64,000 bases of DNA from Planococcus sp. CPCC 101016 (GCF_007859295.1 NZ_VOHB01000002.1:682001-746000), one strand, 5' to 3'; counted from the stretch's first letter, positions 42,832 through 52,582 are shown. Notes: a model not told the origin generated them from the sequence alone. Translations and numbers: made by a program.

Positions 42832-43746
42832 ATGGAGCGTTTAAAAGGAATTTCCATGATATTGATCGGAGCGATGCTATGGGGAGCCACAGGTCCTTTG
42901 ATGGAATGGGCAATGGAGATTTATGGTATTTCAGTACCGTTTTTTTTAACGATTAGATTGACGGTGGCGGGCCTTTTATTGCTCCTTTTCCTAAAGATGA
43001 AAAAAGTCCGAATCACTGCTATCTTTCGCACCAAATATTGGATCAGGCCTTTACTAATTTTCTCTATATTGGGAATGCTTGGTGTCCAATACAGTTTTGT
43101 CGCAGCTATTGAAGCAAGCAATGCAGTAGTGGCCACTTTGATGCAGTTTCTGGCTCCTGTATACATTATTCTCTTCGTTTCCATAACCCATAAAAAAATG
43201 CCCCCAAGCTATCAGGTTGTCGGAATGGCGGGAACTTTAGCTGGATTGTTTCTGCTGCTGACTAACGGCAGACCCGATCAGCTGATCATCAGTGGTGAAG
43301 CGTTTATCTGGGGAATACTGGTGGGACTTGCTTTTACTTTCTACACACTTTATCCAGCCCGGCTGATGCAGGAATGGGGGGTGCTGGTTGTGGTAGGCTG
43401 GTCAATGCTTTTCGGCGGCATTTTCTTGGGGCTGATAAACCCGATTTTCCTTTCAGATGAATGGCCAATTTTAGCTGAACCGCCTGTTATTGGAGTCATA
43501 CTCACCATTATTGTTATTGGTACTGTCGCTTTTGTGCTGTTTCTCAGCAGCATGCGTTATATTACTGCCGTTGAAACCAGCATCCTTTCTTCACTCGAAC
43601 CTTTAACAGCAATGGTTATTTCTATGTTTTGGTTCGGCCAGGTGCTGTCACCTATTCAGTTATTTGGAGCACTTGCCATGCTGGTATTTGTCACTTGGCT
43701 GTCGCTGGCGGGCAGTCCTAAAAAGAAGGCGGGGCAGACTGAGTAG
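42832..43746 (+). CDS. EamA-family (DMT) transporter
   Basis: About 304 residues with ten helices in two EamA repeats. The first helix contains MLWGATGPLMEW. The frame runs up to 42781, but that would include the copD terminator; ATG 42832 after AAAGGAGTG is the start. Substrate unknown. It is distinct in sequence from the EamA gene at 7070. Followed by a terminator. Confidence 0.88.
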   Translation: MERLKGISMILIGAMLWGATGPLMEWAMEIYGISVPFFLTIRLTVAGLLLLLFLKMKKVRITAIFRTKYWIRPLLIFSILGMLGVQYSFVAAIEASNAVVATLMQFLAPVYIILFVSITHKKMPPSYQVVGMAGTLAGLFLLLTNGRPDQLIISGEAFIWGILVGLAFTFYTLYPARLMQEWGVLVVVGWSMLFGGIFLGLINPIFLSDEWPILAEPPVIGVILTIIVIGTVAFVLFLSSMRYITAVETSILSSLEPLTAMVISMFWFGQVLSPIQLFGALAMLVFVTWLSLAGSPKKKAGQTE

Positions 43747-43828
43747 TTCCGGATTTTTGTTTATTCGGATCCCCAAAGCAGCTGGTGAAAGCCAATTTTT
43801 TAAACTTGTATCTATAAAGTTTTTCAAG

Positions 43829-43858
43829 CGATGCCGCTGGAAGAGGCATCGTTTTTTT
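43829..43858 (+). terminator. Terminator after the EamA gene
   Basis: CGATGCC / GGCATCG stem with a 9-nt loop and seven Ts. Confidence 0.88.
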
Positions 43859-43952
43859 GGTTTAAAATAGAAATTCCTATTCGATATCTGAAAATTATGG
43901 CATACTATTCTATACAAAGGTTCGAGCTTCGAAACGTTTAGGAGGCACTTTC

Positions 43953-45680
43953 ATGAAAACAGTATTTTCCTATGCAAAACCATATAAATTTTACATCGTT
44001 ATTGCCTTGATTTTGATGCTTCTTGAATTGACAGTTGAATTGATGCAGCCACTGGTTATTGCGAGTATTATCGACAAAGGAATTGTCGCCAGAGATCAAG
44101 ACGTCATCATCCAGCTGGGGATTGTGCTCATGGCCTTATCGGTCATCGCCTTTATTTCAGGCATTGTCAATTCGTATTTCGCTTCACACGCCTCGCAAAG
44201 CTTTTCTTTCGATCTTCGCCAAGCCGTTTATGGACGGATCCAGTCATTTTCGCTGGCAATGTTCAATAAATTCCCGGCTTCTGGCTTGATCACACGATTG
44301 ACCAGTGATGTAACTTTGGTTCAACAGGTTCTCTACATGGGATTGCGGATTATGCTGCGTGCGCCTTTGCTTGTAGTGGGAAGCATGGTCATGGCGTTTG
44401 TAGTCAATCCGAAACTGGCCTTCTATTTAGTGATCGTTTTTCCGTTTTTGCTCATTTTTCTGTATATTATGGTCAAAAAAGGTGTCAGCTATTTTGGGTT
44501 TGTCCAAAAACGGTTGGATCGTGTCAACCGCATTGTTCAGGAGAATCTGCAGGCAGTACGTCTTATTAAAGCCTATCTGCGTGGGAAATATGAAACCAAT
44601 CGCTTTTCTGAAGTGGCAGGGTCTTTAAAAGTTGATACGGTAAAAGCATTCAGGATTATGGAAATTATTTTGCCGGTTTTATTATTCGGCATGAATATTT
44701 CTTTATTGGCGGTTTTGTGGTTCGGAGCATTCGAAATCCAGAGCGGTGGAGCACAGATTGGGGAATTAGTGGCCATTGTCAATTACGCTATGCGAATGAC
44801 AGGTGCTTTCACAATGTTCTCTTTCATCATCATGATTTTTGCGCGAGCAAAAGCTTCTTCGGAACGGCTTGAAGAAGTACTGTTGGCAGAAGATGTCCGT
44901 GAAAAAGAGGATGTCGGTGAAAGCGGACTGCTCCAACGCGGGGAAGTGTTGTTTGACAATGTATCCTTCGCGTATCCCGAGACTTCGCAGCCGGTCCTGC
45001 AAAACGTTTCCTTCCATTTAAAAGCTAATGAAAAGCTGGCAATCATGGGTGCAACAGGCTCCGGGAAATCTTCTTTGCTGCAGCTGATTCCACGTTTTTA
45101 TGATGCAACCGAAGGAACTGTATCGGTGCATGGCCGAAATATTAAAGATTGGTCTCTACGTGAACTGCGGAAAACAATTGGGATTGTGCCTCAGCAGTCG
45201 CTTCTTTTTACAGGAACAATTTCCAATAATCTGTCCTGGGGAAAAGATGAGGTCATGCAGAAGGAATTGGCTGATGCAGCTATTAAAGCTCAAATACATG
45301 AAACGGTTGAACGTTTTCCAAAAGGCTATTATACCCGCGTGGGCCAAAAAGGGGTTAATTTGTCAGGCGGACAAAAACAGCGGTTGTCGATCGCACGTGC
45401 ATTGGTGCGCGAGCCATCGGTTTTGATTTTGGATGACAGCACCAGTGCGCTGGATGTCAAAACGGAAGCTGCATTATGGGAAGAATTGGACCGGGAAGAA
45501 ACGACAATGCTTGTGGTCACGCAAAAGATCCGGACGGCGATGAAAGCTGATCGAATTCTGCTGCTGGAAGACGGCAGCGTATCCGGCTACGGCACACATG
45601 AAGAACTCTTGAAAGAATCCGAATTGTATCGCCAAATCGCGATGTCTCAGCAGGAAGAGGAGGTTGATGAATATGTTTGA
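43953..45680 (+). CDS. ABC exporter half-transporter with degenerate ATP site (YfiB-like)
   Basis: A 575-residue membrane ATPase: six helices (1-310) and an NBD (about 335-575). Walker A (GATGSGKSS) and the signature LSGGQKQR are intact. The Walker B catalytic Glu is Asp (LILDDSTSALD) and the H-loop His is Gln (VTQKIRT). This is the degenerate-site subunit of a heterodimeric multidrug-type exporter such as BmrC or TM287. The partner overlaps it by 8 nt. Starts with TAGGAGG. Confidence 0.9.
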   Translation: MKTVFSYAKPYKFYIVIALILMLLELTVELMQPLVIASIIDKGIVARDQDVIIQLGIVLMALSVIAFISGIVNSYFASHASQSFSFDLRQAVYGRIQSFSLAMFNKFPASGLITRLTSDVTLVQQVLYMGLRIMLRAPLLVVGSMVMAFVVNPKLAFYLVIVFPFLLIFLYIMVKKGVSYFGFVQKRLDRVNRIVQENLQAVRLIKAYLRGKYETNRFSEVAGSLKVDTVKAFRIMEIILPVLLFGMNISLLAVLWFGAFEIQSGGAQIGELVAIVNYAMRMTGAFTMFSFIIMIFARAKASSERLEEVLLAEDVREKEDVGESGLLQRGEVLFDNVSFAYPETSQPVLQNVSFHLKANEKLAIMGATGSGKSSLLQLIPRFYDATEGTVSVHGRNIKDWSLRELRKTIGIVPQQSLLFTGTISNNLSWGKDEVMQKELADAAIKAQIHETVERFPKGYYTRVGQKGVNLSGGQKQRLSIARALVREPSVLILDDSTSALDVKTEAALWEELDREETTMLVVTQKIRTAMKADRILLLEDGSVSGYGTHEELLKESELYRQIAMSQQEEEVDEYV

Positions 45681-47496
45681 TGCCATTCGCCGCCCTTTTG
45701 GCCATGAGCCGATTCTTACGAAGGAAGATTTGAAAAAACAGAAAGACAAGAAAAACGAGCGCGCAGAAAATTGGAAATCGACGCTGCTGCAGATCTGGAA
45801 GCTGGTGGACGAACAGCGAATTCTGTTGATTGTGGTGCTGGCACTCGTATTCGTCAGCTCCGCTTTGGCTTTGCTTGGACCTTATTTGATCGGCTTTATC
45901 ATCGATGAATACATTGTTCCGCAAAGCTTTGAGGGCATGAGCCTTGTGGTAATGTGGTTGATTTTAGTATATATCGGACACTCGGTCTCTTTGTATCTGC
46001 AGAATTTCTGGATGGTAGGTATTGCGCAGCAAGTGATTTACCGTATGCGGACACGGCTTTTTTCTCATCTTCAGCGGTTGCCTGTCACTTTTTTTGATAA
46101 ACGGCAGCATGGTGAATTGATGAGCCGCATGACAAATGATATTGAAAACGTCTCTTCTACATTGAATACGTCTTTTATTCAAGTGTTCTCGAGTATATTG
46201 ACGTTGACCGGTACAGCCATAGTCATGCTGACGCTCAGTCCATTATTGACCTTATTGACGTTAATCATCATTCCGCTCATGTACATCTCCATTCAATGGA
46301 TCACCAAACGTACAGGACGGCTGTACAAAGAGCAGCAAAAAGCAATCGGAGAACTGAACGGCATGATTGAAGAAACAATTTCGGGACAAAAAATCGTTAA
46401 GGCCTTTTCACAAGAACCCCGTGTCATGGAGGAGTTTCGAGAAAAGAGCGAGCGGCTGCGGCGCGCAGGATTCTGGGCCTGGACCTATGCCGGATTCATT
46501 CCAAAAGTCATGAACTTCCTGAATAACGGGAGCTTTGCGATCGTCGCAGGTGTTGGTGGGATTCTGGCTCTCAACGGCTCCGTATCGATTGGCGTCATTG
46601 TTATTTTTACCGAGTATTCGCGTCAATTCACACGTCCGTTGAATGATTTGGCCAACCAGTTCAACACGGTATTATCTGCAATAGCTGGAGCTGAGCGTGT
46701 CTTCTCGATTATGGACGAGACAGAAGAAAAAGACGACCTGGTCTTCAACTTGGAAAAGGAACTGGAAGGCGAAGTGGTCTTCGACCGTGTTTCCTTTAAA
46801 TATGAAGGGGCGGAAGAAGACTGGACCATACGCGACGTCAGCTTTACCGTTGGGATTGGCCAAACGGCAGCGCTTGTCGGAGCAACCGGCGCTGGTAAGA
46901 CGACAGTCATGCAATTATTGGCGCGTTTCTATGATGCCAATGAAGGCGAAATTCGGCTGGACGGCACACCGATTGCTGCGATGCCGCGCGAAACCTTGCG
47001 CAAACAAATTGCATTCGTGCTGCAAGATCCGTTCCTGTTCGAAGCGACAGTCACCGAGAATATCCGATACGGTAAATTGAATGCAACAGATGAAGAAGTG
47101 GTGGAGGCAGCAAAAGGCGCCAACGCACACGACTTTATCGAAAAGCTGCCCAATGGCTATGACACTGTATTGACCGGAGACGGTTTAATGATCAGTCAAG
47201 GGCAGAAACAACTGCTGTCGATTGCCCGTGCATTGATTGCTGATCCGGTCATTTTGCTGCTGGACGAAGCGACGAGCAGTATCGATACTGTCACTGAATT
47301 AAGAATTCAAGAAGCATTGGAGCGGCTCATGGCGGGCAGGACCAGTTTTGTCATCGCCCACCGGTTGAATACGGTACGAAAAGCCGATTTGGTGCTGGTC
47401 ATGGAGATGGGAGAATTGGTGGAATTCGGTACACAAGAGCAGTTATTAAATAGCGACGGTATTTATGCTAATATGCTGGCAGATGCAAAATTATAA
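45673..47496 (+). CDS. ABC exporter half-transporter, catalytic partner (YfiC-like)
   Basis: About 607 residues: six helices in the first 350 and a C-terminal NBD. Walker A (GATGAGKTT), Walker B with catalytic Glu (LLLDEATSSID) and H-loop His (IAHRLNTV) are consensus, but the signature is ISQGQ rather than LSGGQ. This complements the defects of the first subunit and leaves one consensus ATP site. ATGs at 45667 and 45673 both follow GAGGAGG; the later one has the better spacing. Substrate unknown, possibly drugs or lipids. Confidence 0.9.
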   Translation: MFDAIRRPFGHEPILTKEDLKKQKDKKNERAENWKSTLLQIWKLVDEQRILLIVVLALVFVSSALALLGPYLIGFIIDEYIVPQSFEGMSLVVMWLILVYIGHSVSLYLQNFWMVGIAQQVIYRMRTRLFSHLQRLPVTFFDKRQHGELMSRMTNDIENVSSTLNTSFIQVFSSILTLTGTAIVMLTLSPLLTLLTLIIIPLMYISIQWITKRTGRLYKEQQKAIGELNGMIEETISGQKIVKAFSQEPRVMEEFREKSERLRRAGFWAWTYAGFIPKVMNFLNNGSFAIVAGVGGILALNGSVSIGVIVIFTEYSRQFTRPLNDLANQFNTVLSAIAGAERVFSIMDETEEKDDLVFNLEKELEGEVVFDRVSFKYEGAEEDWTIRDVSFTVGIGQTAALVGATGAGKTTVMQLLARFYDANEGEIRLDGTPIAAMPRETLRKQIAFVLQDPFLFEATVTENIRYGKLNATDEEVVEAAKGANAHDFIEKLPNGYDTVLTGDGLMISQGQKQLLSIARALIADPVILLLDEATSSIDTVTELRIQEALERLMAGRTSFVIAHRLNTVRKADLVLVMEMGELVEFGTQEQLLNSDGIYANMLADAKL

Positions 47497-47497
47497 A

Positions 47498-47534
47498 AAA
47501 AGGCCTGTTCCGGTAAAACGGGAGCGGGCCTTTT
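47498..47534 (+). terminator. Terminator after the ABC exporter
   Basis: AAAAGGCCTGTTCC / GGAGCGGGCCTTTT hairpin, beginning 2 nt after the stop codon. Confidence 0.85.
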
Positions 47535-47543
47535 GCTCTTTTG

Positions 47544-47689
47544 GCCGCTTCCGCTTTTCTTATTGTCTAAACTTCAGCGGCTAGCTCTTTAGGTCATAAG
47601 TCAACCCAGCTGTGCGGCAAAGAGCGCCGCTTCACTGGTCTGCCTTATGCCCGTCAGAGCTGGACAGCCGCTTCCGCTTTTCTTATTGT
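47544..47689. repeat. GC-rich dispersed repeat, copy D (with a partial tail in front)
   Basis: 47544-47565 is an isolated end fragment (GGCCGCTTCCGCTTTTCTTATTG). A complete element then runs from TGTCTAAACTTCAGCGG at 47566 to CGCTTTTCTTATTG at 47689, with AGCTCTTTAGGTCATAAG / CTTATGCCCGTCAGAGCT arms and a central GCGGC/GCCGC hairpin. Confidence 0.82.
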
Positions 47690-47809
47690 CCAGAATTCAG
47701 TGCCCAGCTCTTTGGGTCATAAGCTCCACCGACTTTGCGGCAAAGAGCGCCGCTGTGCCGGTGTTTCTTATGCCCGTCAGAGCTAAATGGGCACTTTCGC
47801 TTTTCTTTG
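47686..47809. repeat. GC-rich dispersed repeat, copy E
   Basis: A tandem neighbour of copy D, from TGTCCAGAATTCAGTGCC to CGCTTTTCTTTGT, with the same paired arms and a central GCGGC/GCCGC hairpin. It shows more changes in the GTGCCGGTG region. The unit length of about 120 bp is the same as for copies A and B. Confidence 0.82.
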
Positions 47810-47932
47810 TTCACGAGCCTCAATTTTCAGCTGCTGTATGATAGGATAAAAAGATAAAGGACGATCATGCAATGGGAAGTTTTCTTTTCCATTGGCCGTT
47901 AAATTAAGAAAATGTTTATGGGAGGTTGCAAG

Positions 47933-48781
47933 ATGGATTTATCATTATCAATCGTTTCATTTCCGGTAGATGATCAAACCGCCATTGAAATGGCGAAATT
48001 GTTGGAGGAATTGCCGCCTGCCCATAAAATGGTCCTTCATCCTTCTTTATGGAGAGCAACTGATGCGAGGGGATTTGCTGTAGTTGCCTATACGGACGAA
48101 GAGGAATTGATCGGCTTTGCGGCAGCGGCGGATATAGTAGGGCTGCATCATTATGAATGGTCACTATTTGTCCACCCGGATTACCGGCGACTTTCGCTTG
48201 GGACGGCACTTGCAGATGGTATTTCTTATGCGTTGGTTCAGCGCCAATCGGAAAGCGAATTGGCGGCTTTTGTAGACGAGGCGGATATTTCTGCATTTAT
48301 GGAAAGCGTCGGTTTCCATCCGGATTTCAAGGAAATCCTTCTTTCTGCACAGCCATTGCCAGACAGTGAATTGCCTGAAGGGATGACTATTACTCCTTAT
48401 GCCAAACAAGCTGAAGCGCTGACCGAGCTGCTGACTGCAGCATTCAACGACACGATTGTGCCGATTCTGCAGCACAACATGGTGGACCCGGAAAGGGAGA
48501 TTTGGCTGCTTTATAAAGAGCAGCAGTTGGTTGCTACTGCCACGCTGGTGGTTGAAGAGCAGGCATTGTGGGTGACAGCATTTGCTGTCGATCCCCGCTG
48601 GCAGGGCAAGGGCTATGGCAAACTGTTTTTGAAATGGTGCCGGACGATGGCTTTCGAGCGTGGATTGGAAGAAGTCCTGCTGGATGTAGAAACGGACAAT
48701 GAGGCATTGCATGTCTATGAGAATTCAGGATTCCGCAGGATACAGACCGTCTCCTATTGGAAACGTACTATAGCTCAATAA
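47933..48781 (+). CDS. GNAT-family N-acetyltransferase
   Basis: About 282 residues with two GNAT-like halves. The C-terminal half (about 150-282) has the acetyl-CoA loop VDPRWQGKGYGKLFL and ends NEALHVYENSGFRRI. The N-terminal half has a similar but weaker VHPDYRRLSLGTALAD. The frame extends to 47912, but ATG 47933 after GGGAGG is the start. Acceptor substrate unknown. It is a single gene between repeat DNA and a convergent lipoprotein gene. Confidence 0.86.
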   Translation: MDLSLSIVSFPVDDQTAIEMAKLLEELPPAHKMVLHPSLWRATDARGFAVVAYTDEEELIGFAAAADIVGLHHYEWSLFVHPDYRRLSLGTALADGISYALVQRQSESELAAFVDEADISAFMESVGFHPDFKEILLSAQPLPDSELPEGMTITPYAKQAEALTELLTAAFNDTIVPILQHNMVDPEREIWLLYKEQQLVATATLVVEEQALWVTAFAVDPRWQGKGYGKLFLKWCRTMAFERGLEEVLLDVETDNEALHVYENSGFRRIQTVSYWKRTIAQ

Positions 48782-48810
48782 AAGAAAAAGACCAGTGCTC
48801 AAAGAAAAAA

Positions 48811-48843
48811 TACTAAGTGGCGATAAAAAATCCCCACTTAGTA
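48811..48843 (-). terminator. Terminator for the YusW-like gene
   Basis: A perfect 10-bp stem TACTAAGTGG / CCACTTAGTA with a 13-nt loop, followed by TTTTTTC on the minus strand. A second small hairpin (TTGGCTAT-GGCG-ATAGCCAA, 48902-48921) lies between it and the gene. Confidence 0.7.
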
Positions 48844-48946
48844 TGAGTTGATCCAATCGGAATTCTTAATTACTTATCCATTAGAAAGCATAAAGTCTTG
48901 TTTGGCTATGGCGATAGCCAACTATTGATTTTGTATAAAGCAAAAT

Positions 48947-49465
48947 TTAGTTGCCGGATTGTTTGTATTCTTTGTCTGTACCGTCAGGGTATCTGACTTC
49001 AACTTCAATCTCAGTAAAGCCAGATTCAATGCCAAATGCTTCGACAATTTGTGTAATGGCTTCGTCATCGGGGGTGTCTGGCGTCAACTCCAATTGGCTA
49101 AGTCCTGGTTCGATTTCATCCATTGCATAATTTCCTGATAATTCTGTTTCATTCATCTGGTTCTTATACTCAGCTTCGACTTTGTCGCGATCTTCTTCGT
49201 AGCTGATTTCAATCATGTCATCCATATCAGGGAAGTCGACATTCACATCGAGTTCAGTAAAACCGAATGTTTCCCCACCGATATCATTTTGGTCTAAACC
49301 GCCTTCAGTAGAAGCATCTTCTGTGCCGCCACCCGGCTCGGCAGGCTCCGTCTGGTTTTCGTTATTCACAGGTTCAGTTACCTGTTCATCATTGCCACAG
49401 GCAGCAAGCAGTAAGGCGGAAGAAAAAAGCAGAGGCATTATTGTGTTTTTTTTATTGAAGATCAT
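48947..49465 (-). CDS. YusW-like lipoprotein
   Basis: A 172-residue lipoprotein with lipobox LAACGND and lipidated Cys23. An acidic, low-complexity linker (about 24-60) is followed by two similar repeats (FGFTELDVNVDFPD and SGFTEIEVEVRYPD) of the YusW family. Very acidic overall, and exported to the outer face of the membrane. Function is not known for the family. Starts with AAAGGGTGA; divergent from the GDPD gene. Confidence 0.82.
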   Translation of the reverse strand: MIFNKKNTIMPLLFSSALLLAACGNDEQVTEPVNNENQTEPAEPGGGTEDASTEGGLDQNDIGGETFGFTELDVNVDFPDMDDMIEISYEEDRDKVEAEYKNQMNETELSGNYAMDEIEPGLSQLELTPDTPDDEAITQIVEAFGIESGFTEIEVEVRYPDGTDKEYKQSGN

Positions 49466-49577
49466 CTGATTTCACCCTTTCAGATAGCTTATACTTATAG
49501 TATGAACATTCCCGTTTTTTCTGGATTTAATCAATCTTTCTAGAAAGGGAACCGGAGGATCATCAGGAGTCAATTAT

Positions 49578-49640
49578 TTGAAGAAAGTACTAGATCAATA
49601 CTTCTTCCCTGAACTTTGGGAAATACGGACAGATATTTAG
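49578..49640 (+). CDS. Possible 20-residue leader ORF before the GDPD gene
   Basis: A TTG start 8 nt after AGGAG opens a 20-codon frame ([20 protein letters not shown]) whose TAG overlaps the ribosome binding site AGGAGG of the following gene. The layout suggests either a coupled leader peptide or a remnant. No homology is recognised. Confidence 0.25.
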   Translation: MKKVLDQYFFPELWEIRTDI

Positions 49641-49650
49641 GAGGGTTTTT

Positions 49651-50364
49651 GTGAAGATATATGCACATAGAGGCTGCTCAGGCGCCTATCCGGAAAATAC
49701 AGTGGCTGCCTTCCGTGCAGCAGCTGAACTGCCAATTACTGGCGTTGAAATTGATGTCCATTTAAGCAGAGATGGAGAAATTGTCGTCATTCACGATGAA
49801 AAAGTAAACCGCACAACAAATGGTAAAGGATACGTAAAAGAAATGACGTTGAAAGAATTGAAGGAGCTGGATTGTGGTTCCTGGTATTCGGAAGAATGGA
49901 GCCAGGAACAAATCCCGACTCTCGATGAAATCTTTGATATTTTTGAACATACAAATCACAGGCTGAATATTGAATTGAAGACTGATGTTTTTCCTTATGA
50001 TGGTTTAGCCGATAAGGTGGTTGACCTGGCCGCTAAACGTGGATTCATGGATCGTGTGCTGATTTCTTCTTTTAACCATGAAGATGTTCAGTCAATCGTA
50101 CAAGGGAAACAAGTGGAAAGCGCCATTTTGACCTTTGAAGTGCTAGTGGATGTCTATGACTATGCACGTGTCATTGGGACGAAGCGGATCCACGTTTCCC
50201 TGCCATCGGCTTTTAGAAGAATGACCACTGATGCATTGCGAAAAGGAGCCATTGTCTACGTCTATACAGTCAATGATTTGAATTATGCAGAAGAACTGCA
50301 GAAAATTGGGATTCACGGAATTTTTACGGATTATCCCGAAAAGATGCTGGCACATTTTGGTTGA
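49651..50364 (+). CDS. Glycerophosphodiester phosphodiesterase
   Basis: A 237-residue enzyme that cleaves glycerophosphodiesters to glycerol-3-phosphate and an alcohol. Catalytic His6-Arg7 (AHRG), metal-binding Glu33 and Asp35 (EIDVHL), and His48 (VIHDE) are intact, and ELKTD carries the later metal ligand. There is no signal peptide, so it is cytoplasmic. Start is GTG 49651, 6 nt after AGGAGGG. Followed by a bidirectional terminator. Confidence 0.92.
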   Translation: MKIYAHRGCSGAYPENTVAAFRAAAELPITGVEIDVHLSRDGEIVVIHDEKVNRTTNGKGYVKEMTLKELKELDCGSWYSEEWSQEQIPTLDEIFDIFEHTNHRLNIELKTDVFPYDGLADKVVDLAAKRGFMDRVLISSFNHEDVQSIVQGKQVESAILTFEVLVDVYDYARVIGTKRIHVSLPSAFRRMTTDALRKGAIVYVYTVNDLNYAEELQKIGIHGIFTDYPEKMLAHFG

Positions 50365-50441
50365 AAAAGCAGCTACCCAAATGAGTTTCAATAAAGAGTC
50401 AGCCTTTTTGATGAAAGGCGACGACCATATTTAAAATCACG

Positions 50442-50481
50442 AAAAAAAGACGAATTGGAATCTCCAATTCGTCTTTTTTTT
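50442..50481. terminator. Bidirectional terminator between GDPD and DUF2804 genes
   Basis: AGACGAATTGGA-ATC-TCCAATTCGTCT with A and T runs on both sides. Confidence 0.9.
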
Positions 50482-50483
50482 TA

Positions 50484-51503
50484 TTACCATTTTGCATAAT
50501 GCTCCTCAATGGAACCGAGAAGCTGCGTGATTTTCAGTTTTTTGCCATCAGGATATCGAACATAACCATTATAATAGCCGAATAATTGATGGACTTCTGA
50601 TTTGACGAGACGCGCATCAGTTTTGGAAACACGTTCAAAAAACGGGGAGAACGTCAATCTGACGTCATCGGAGAATTTAGTATGAACCAGCCAGGGCTTT
50701 TTAAAATCTTCCCGGTCGTAATGAAACAGCACGTCCTCATGGATTTTCGTCATCTTGCCATTAACAAAAAAAGCATTTTCTGTCATTCCAGTGCCATCAG
50801 TCCATTTGCCGCCTAAATTCAAGCCAATCACTTTTCCAAGCGACCGTTGAGAAGCCATTCCCCAATTCCAAAGAGATTCCCTTGGCCAAATACCGCGGCC
50901 GTAATCCAATACGGCGAAGCTGTCGAGTTTTTCAAATTCGAATTGTTGGCTGCCGATTTTCACCATGCCAGTGACCGGAAGGGATGTATGTTTTCCGGTG
51001 AACTGGAAGGTTTGGCGATTCCAGGGGATGACGACATTGAGGGATTCATAATCTTCAGGATGTGATATGACCAGAATGGCTTCCAAATCTTCTCCATCAA
51101 AGTCTTTAACGCTGACAGTCAGGTGCGTTGCATTTTGGCTGTACACGGATTCAACCGTCATAGAATCACTGCGAAAATGGCAGGGTCCTAATGCATTTTC
51201 AGATAACTTTACATGCCGTGTAAATGGAACAACGACCGTTTTCTCATAAAAACGCTGGGTTTCGTAATTGAGAAAGTAAACAAAACAAACGGTCGCGTAA
51301 TCCAGATGGGAAATTGTGGCCGAAAACAGAATTTCATCTCCGAATACGCACCAGTAATTCCATTTCTTTTTTCGCATGAAATTACCGCGTAAATTACTTT
51401 CCACCAAAGGTTGCTTTGCATATCCAATGGCTTTCGGATTTAATTGGCCTCTTGCATCACAAAGTTTTACAAATTCAGTAAGTTCTCGTTCTACATGTTG
51501 CAT
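50484..51503 (-). CDS. DUF2804 domain protein
   Basis: About 339 residues of the DUF2804 family, which has no assigned function. Sequence is beta-rich with many Trp and Phe residues. Recognised by the N-terminal RGQLNPKAIGYAKQPLVESN segment and the RGIWPRESLWNWG segment near 215. A GTG lies at 51512 but ATG 51503 after AGGTGG is more likely. No signal peptide. Monocistronic. Confidence 0.8.
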   Translation of the reverse strand: MQHVERELTEFVKLCDARGQLNPKAIGYAKQPLVESNLRGNFMRKKKWNYWCVFGDEILFSATISHLDYATVCFVYFLNYETQRFYEKTVVVPFTRHVKLSENALGPCHFRSDSMTVESVYSQNATHLTVSVKDFDGEDLEAILVISHPEDYESLNVVIPWNRQTFQFTGKHTSLPVTGMVKIGSQQFEFEKLDSFAVLDYGRGIWPRESLWNWGMASQRSLGKVIGLNLGGKWTDGTGMTENAFFVNGKMTKIHEDVLFHYDREDFKKPWLVHTKFSDDVRLTFSPFFERVSKTDARLVKSEVHQLFGYYNGYVRYPDGKKLKITQLLGSIEEHYAKW

Positions 51504-51638
51504 TAAATCCACCTCACCATCATTCTTCTACTCTTATTGTAGCAGAACAATAGGGGAATAGCCGTTTAGGAATGGTTGATTCGGTCGAAAAGTCTGAAAA
51601 GTGAAACGAGCTGGCATGCCGTTAGTCGCAGACAGGTT

Positions 51639-52496
51639 CTACACGTCTTCACGTCTCCATAGGAAAGCGAGCGTTCCTTCACCTGCATGAACGGCAAGCG
51701 ACGAACTTAAATCACCAATCAATATATCCGCATCCGGGATTTCTTTAAGCACTTCCTGCTTCAGACTTTCGGCTTCTTTTAAAACGTAGCCGTGCATTAT
51801 CTGGAATCGGCGAACCCCGAACTCTTCGTGATCTTTCTTGGCATGATTAATTAAGTACTGAATGGCTTTTTTGTGTGAACGGACTTTATCGATCGGCTGC
51901 AGTTCGCCTTCAGCAGTAAGCTGGACGATCGGCTTAATTTGCAGCAGGCTTCCCAAATAATACTGGGCTCCGCTCATGCGTCCGCCTTTGTATAGTTGGG
52001 TTAAATTACCTATTAAAATGTAATTGCGGAAATTAGCGGTTTCCTTTTCAAGCCGTTTTGCGATATCCTCTGCTTCGAGTCCTTGCTCCTGCAGTTGAAG
52101 GCCGCGTTCGATTAATCCTGAAAGACCATATGACAGAGCCAGTGAATCGACAGCGTAAACTTTGAATTCACTCATTTCGGCACCGGCAGTAGATGAGGCA
52201 ATTGTACCGCTGAGCTTAGCGGAAGCATGAACAGCAATTGCGCATTCGTATTCTTCTTTCAGTTTGTCATACAGCTCCGCAAATTTCCCGGCAGAAGGCT
52301 GTGAGGTTTTTGGGAAGTCAGCTGAATCCTTGATGCGCTGATAAAGCTCGTCATTCGTCAAGTCGACTCCGTCATCAATAAATTCCTCAGTTCCAAAGTG
52401 AATATTAAGTGGAACAATATAGACATCCGGATGAGATTTAAATTCCTCCGTCACGAATCCGGTCGTATCCATAACCCAGGCTATCGGCTTCTTCAT
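51639..52496 (-). CDS. DegV-family fatty-acid-binding protein
   Basis: About 285 residues of the DegV family, cytoplasmic proteins that bind a fatty acid; the related FakB presents fatty acids to a kinase. The N-terminal MDTTGFV region replaces the usual DSTADL, and the ligand-binding TSQPS and GGR-MSG motifs are present. The frame opens at 52535, but the ATG at 52496 after GGGGG gives the normal length. No fakA is next to it. Confidence 0.87.
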   Translation of the reverse strand: MKKPIAWVMDTTGFVTEEFKSHPDVYIVPLNIHFGTEEFIDDGVDLTNDELYQRIKDSADFPKTSQPSAGKFAELYDKLKEEYECAIAVHASAKLSGTIASSTAGAEMSEFKVYAVDSLALSYGLSGLIERGLQLQEQGLEAEDIAKRLEKETANFRNYILIGNLTQLYKGGRMSGAQYYLGSLLQIKPIVQLTAEGELQPIDKVRSHKKAIQYLINHAKKDHEEFGVRRFQIMHGYVLKEAESLKQEVLKEIPDADILIGDLSSSLAVHAGEGTLAFLWRREDV

Positions 52497-52582
52497 ACAA
52501 AAAACCCCCATCTTTTTAGAATAATTAGAATACAAAAACTATAACACGGATAATATTTCTGCGGTAGTAATAGCTAAATAAA

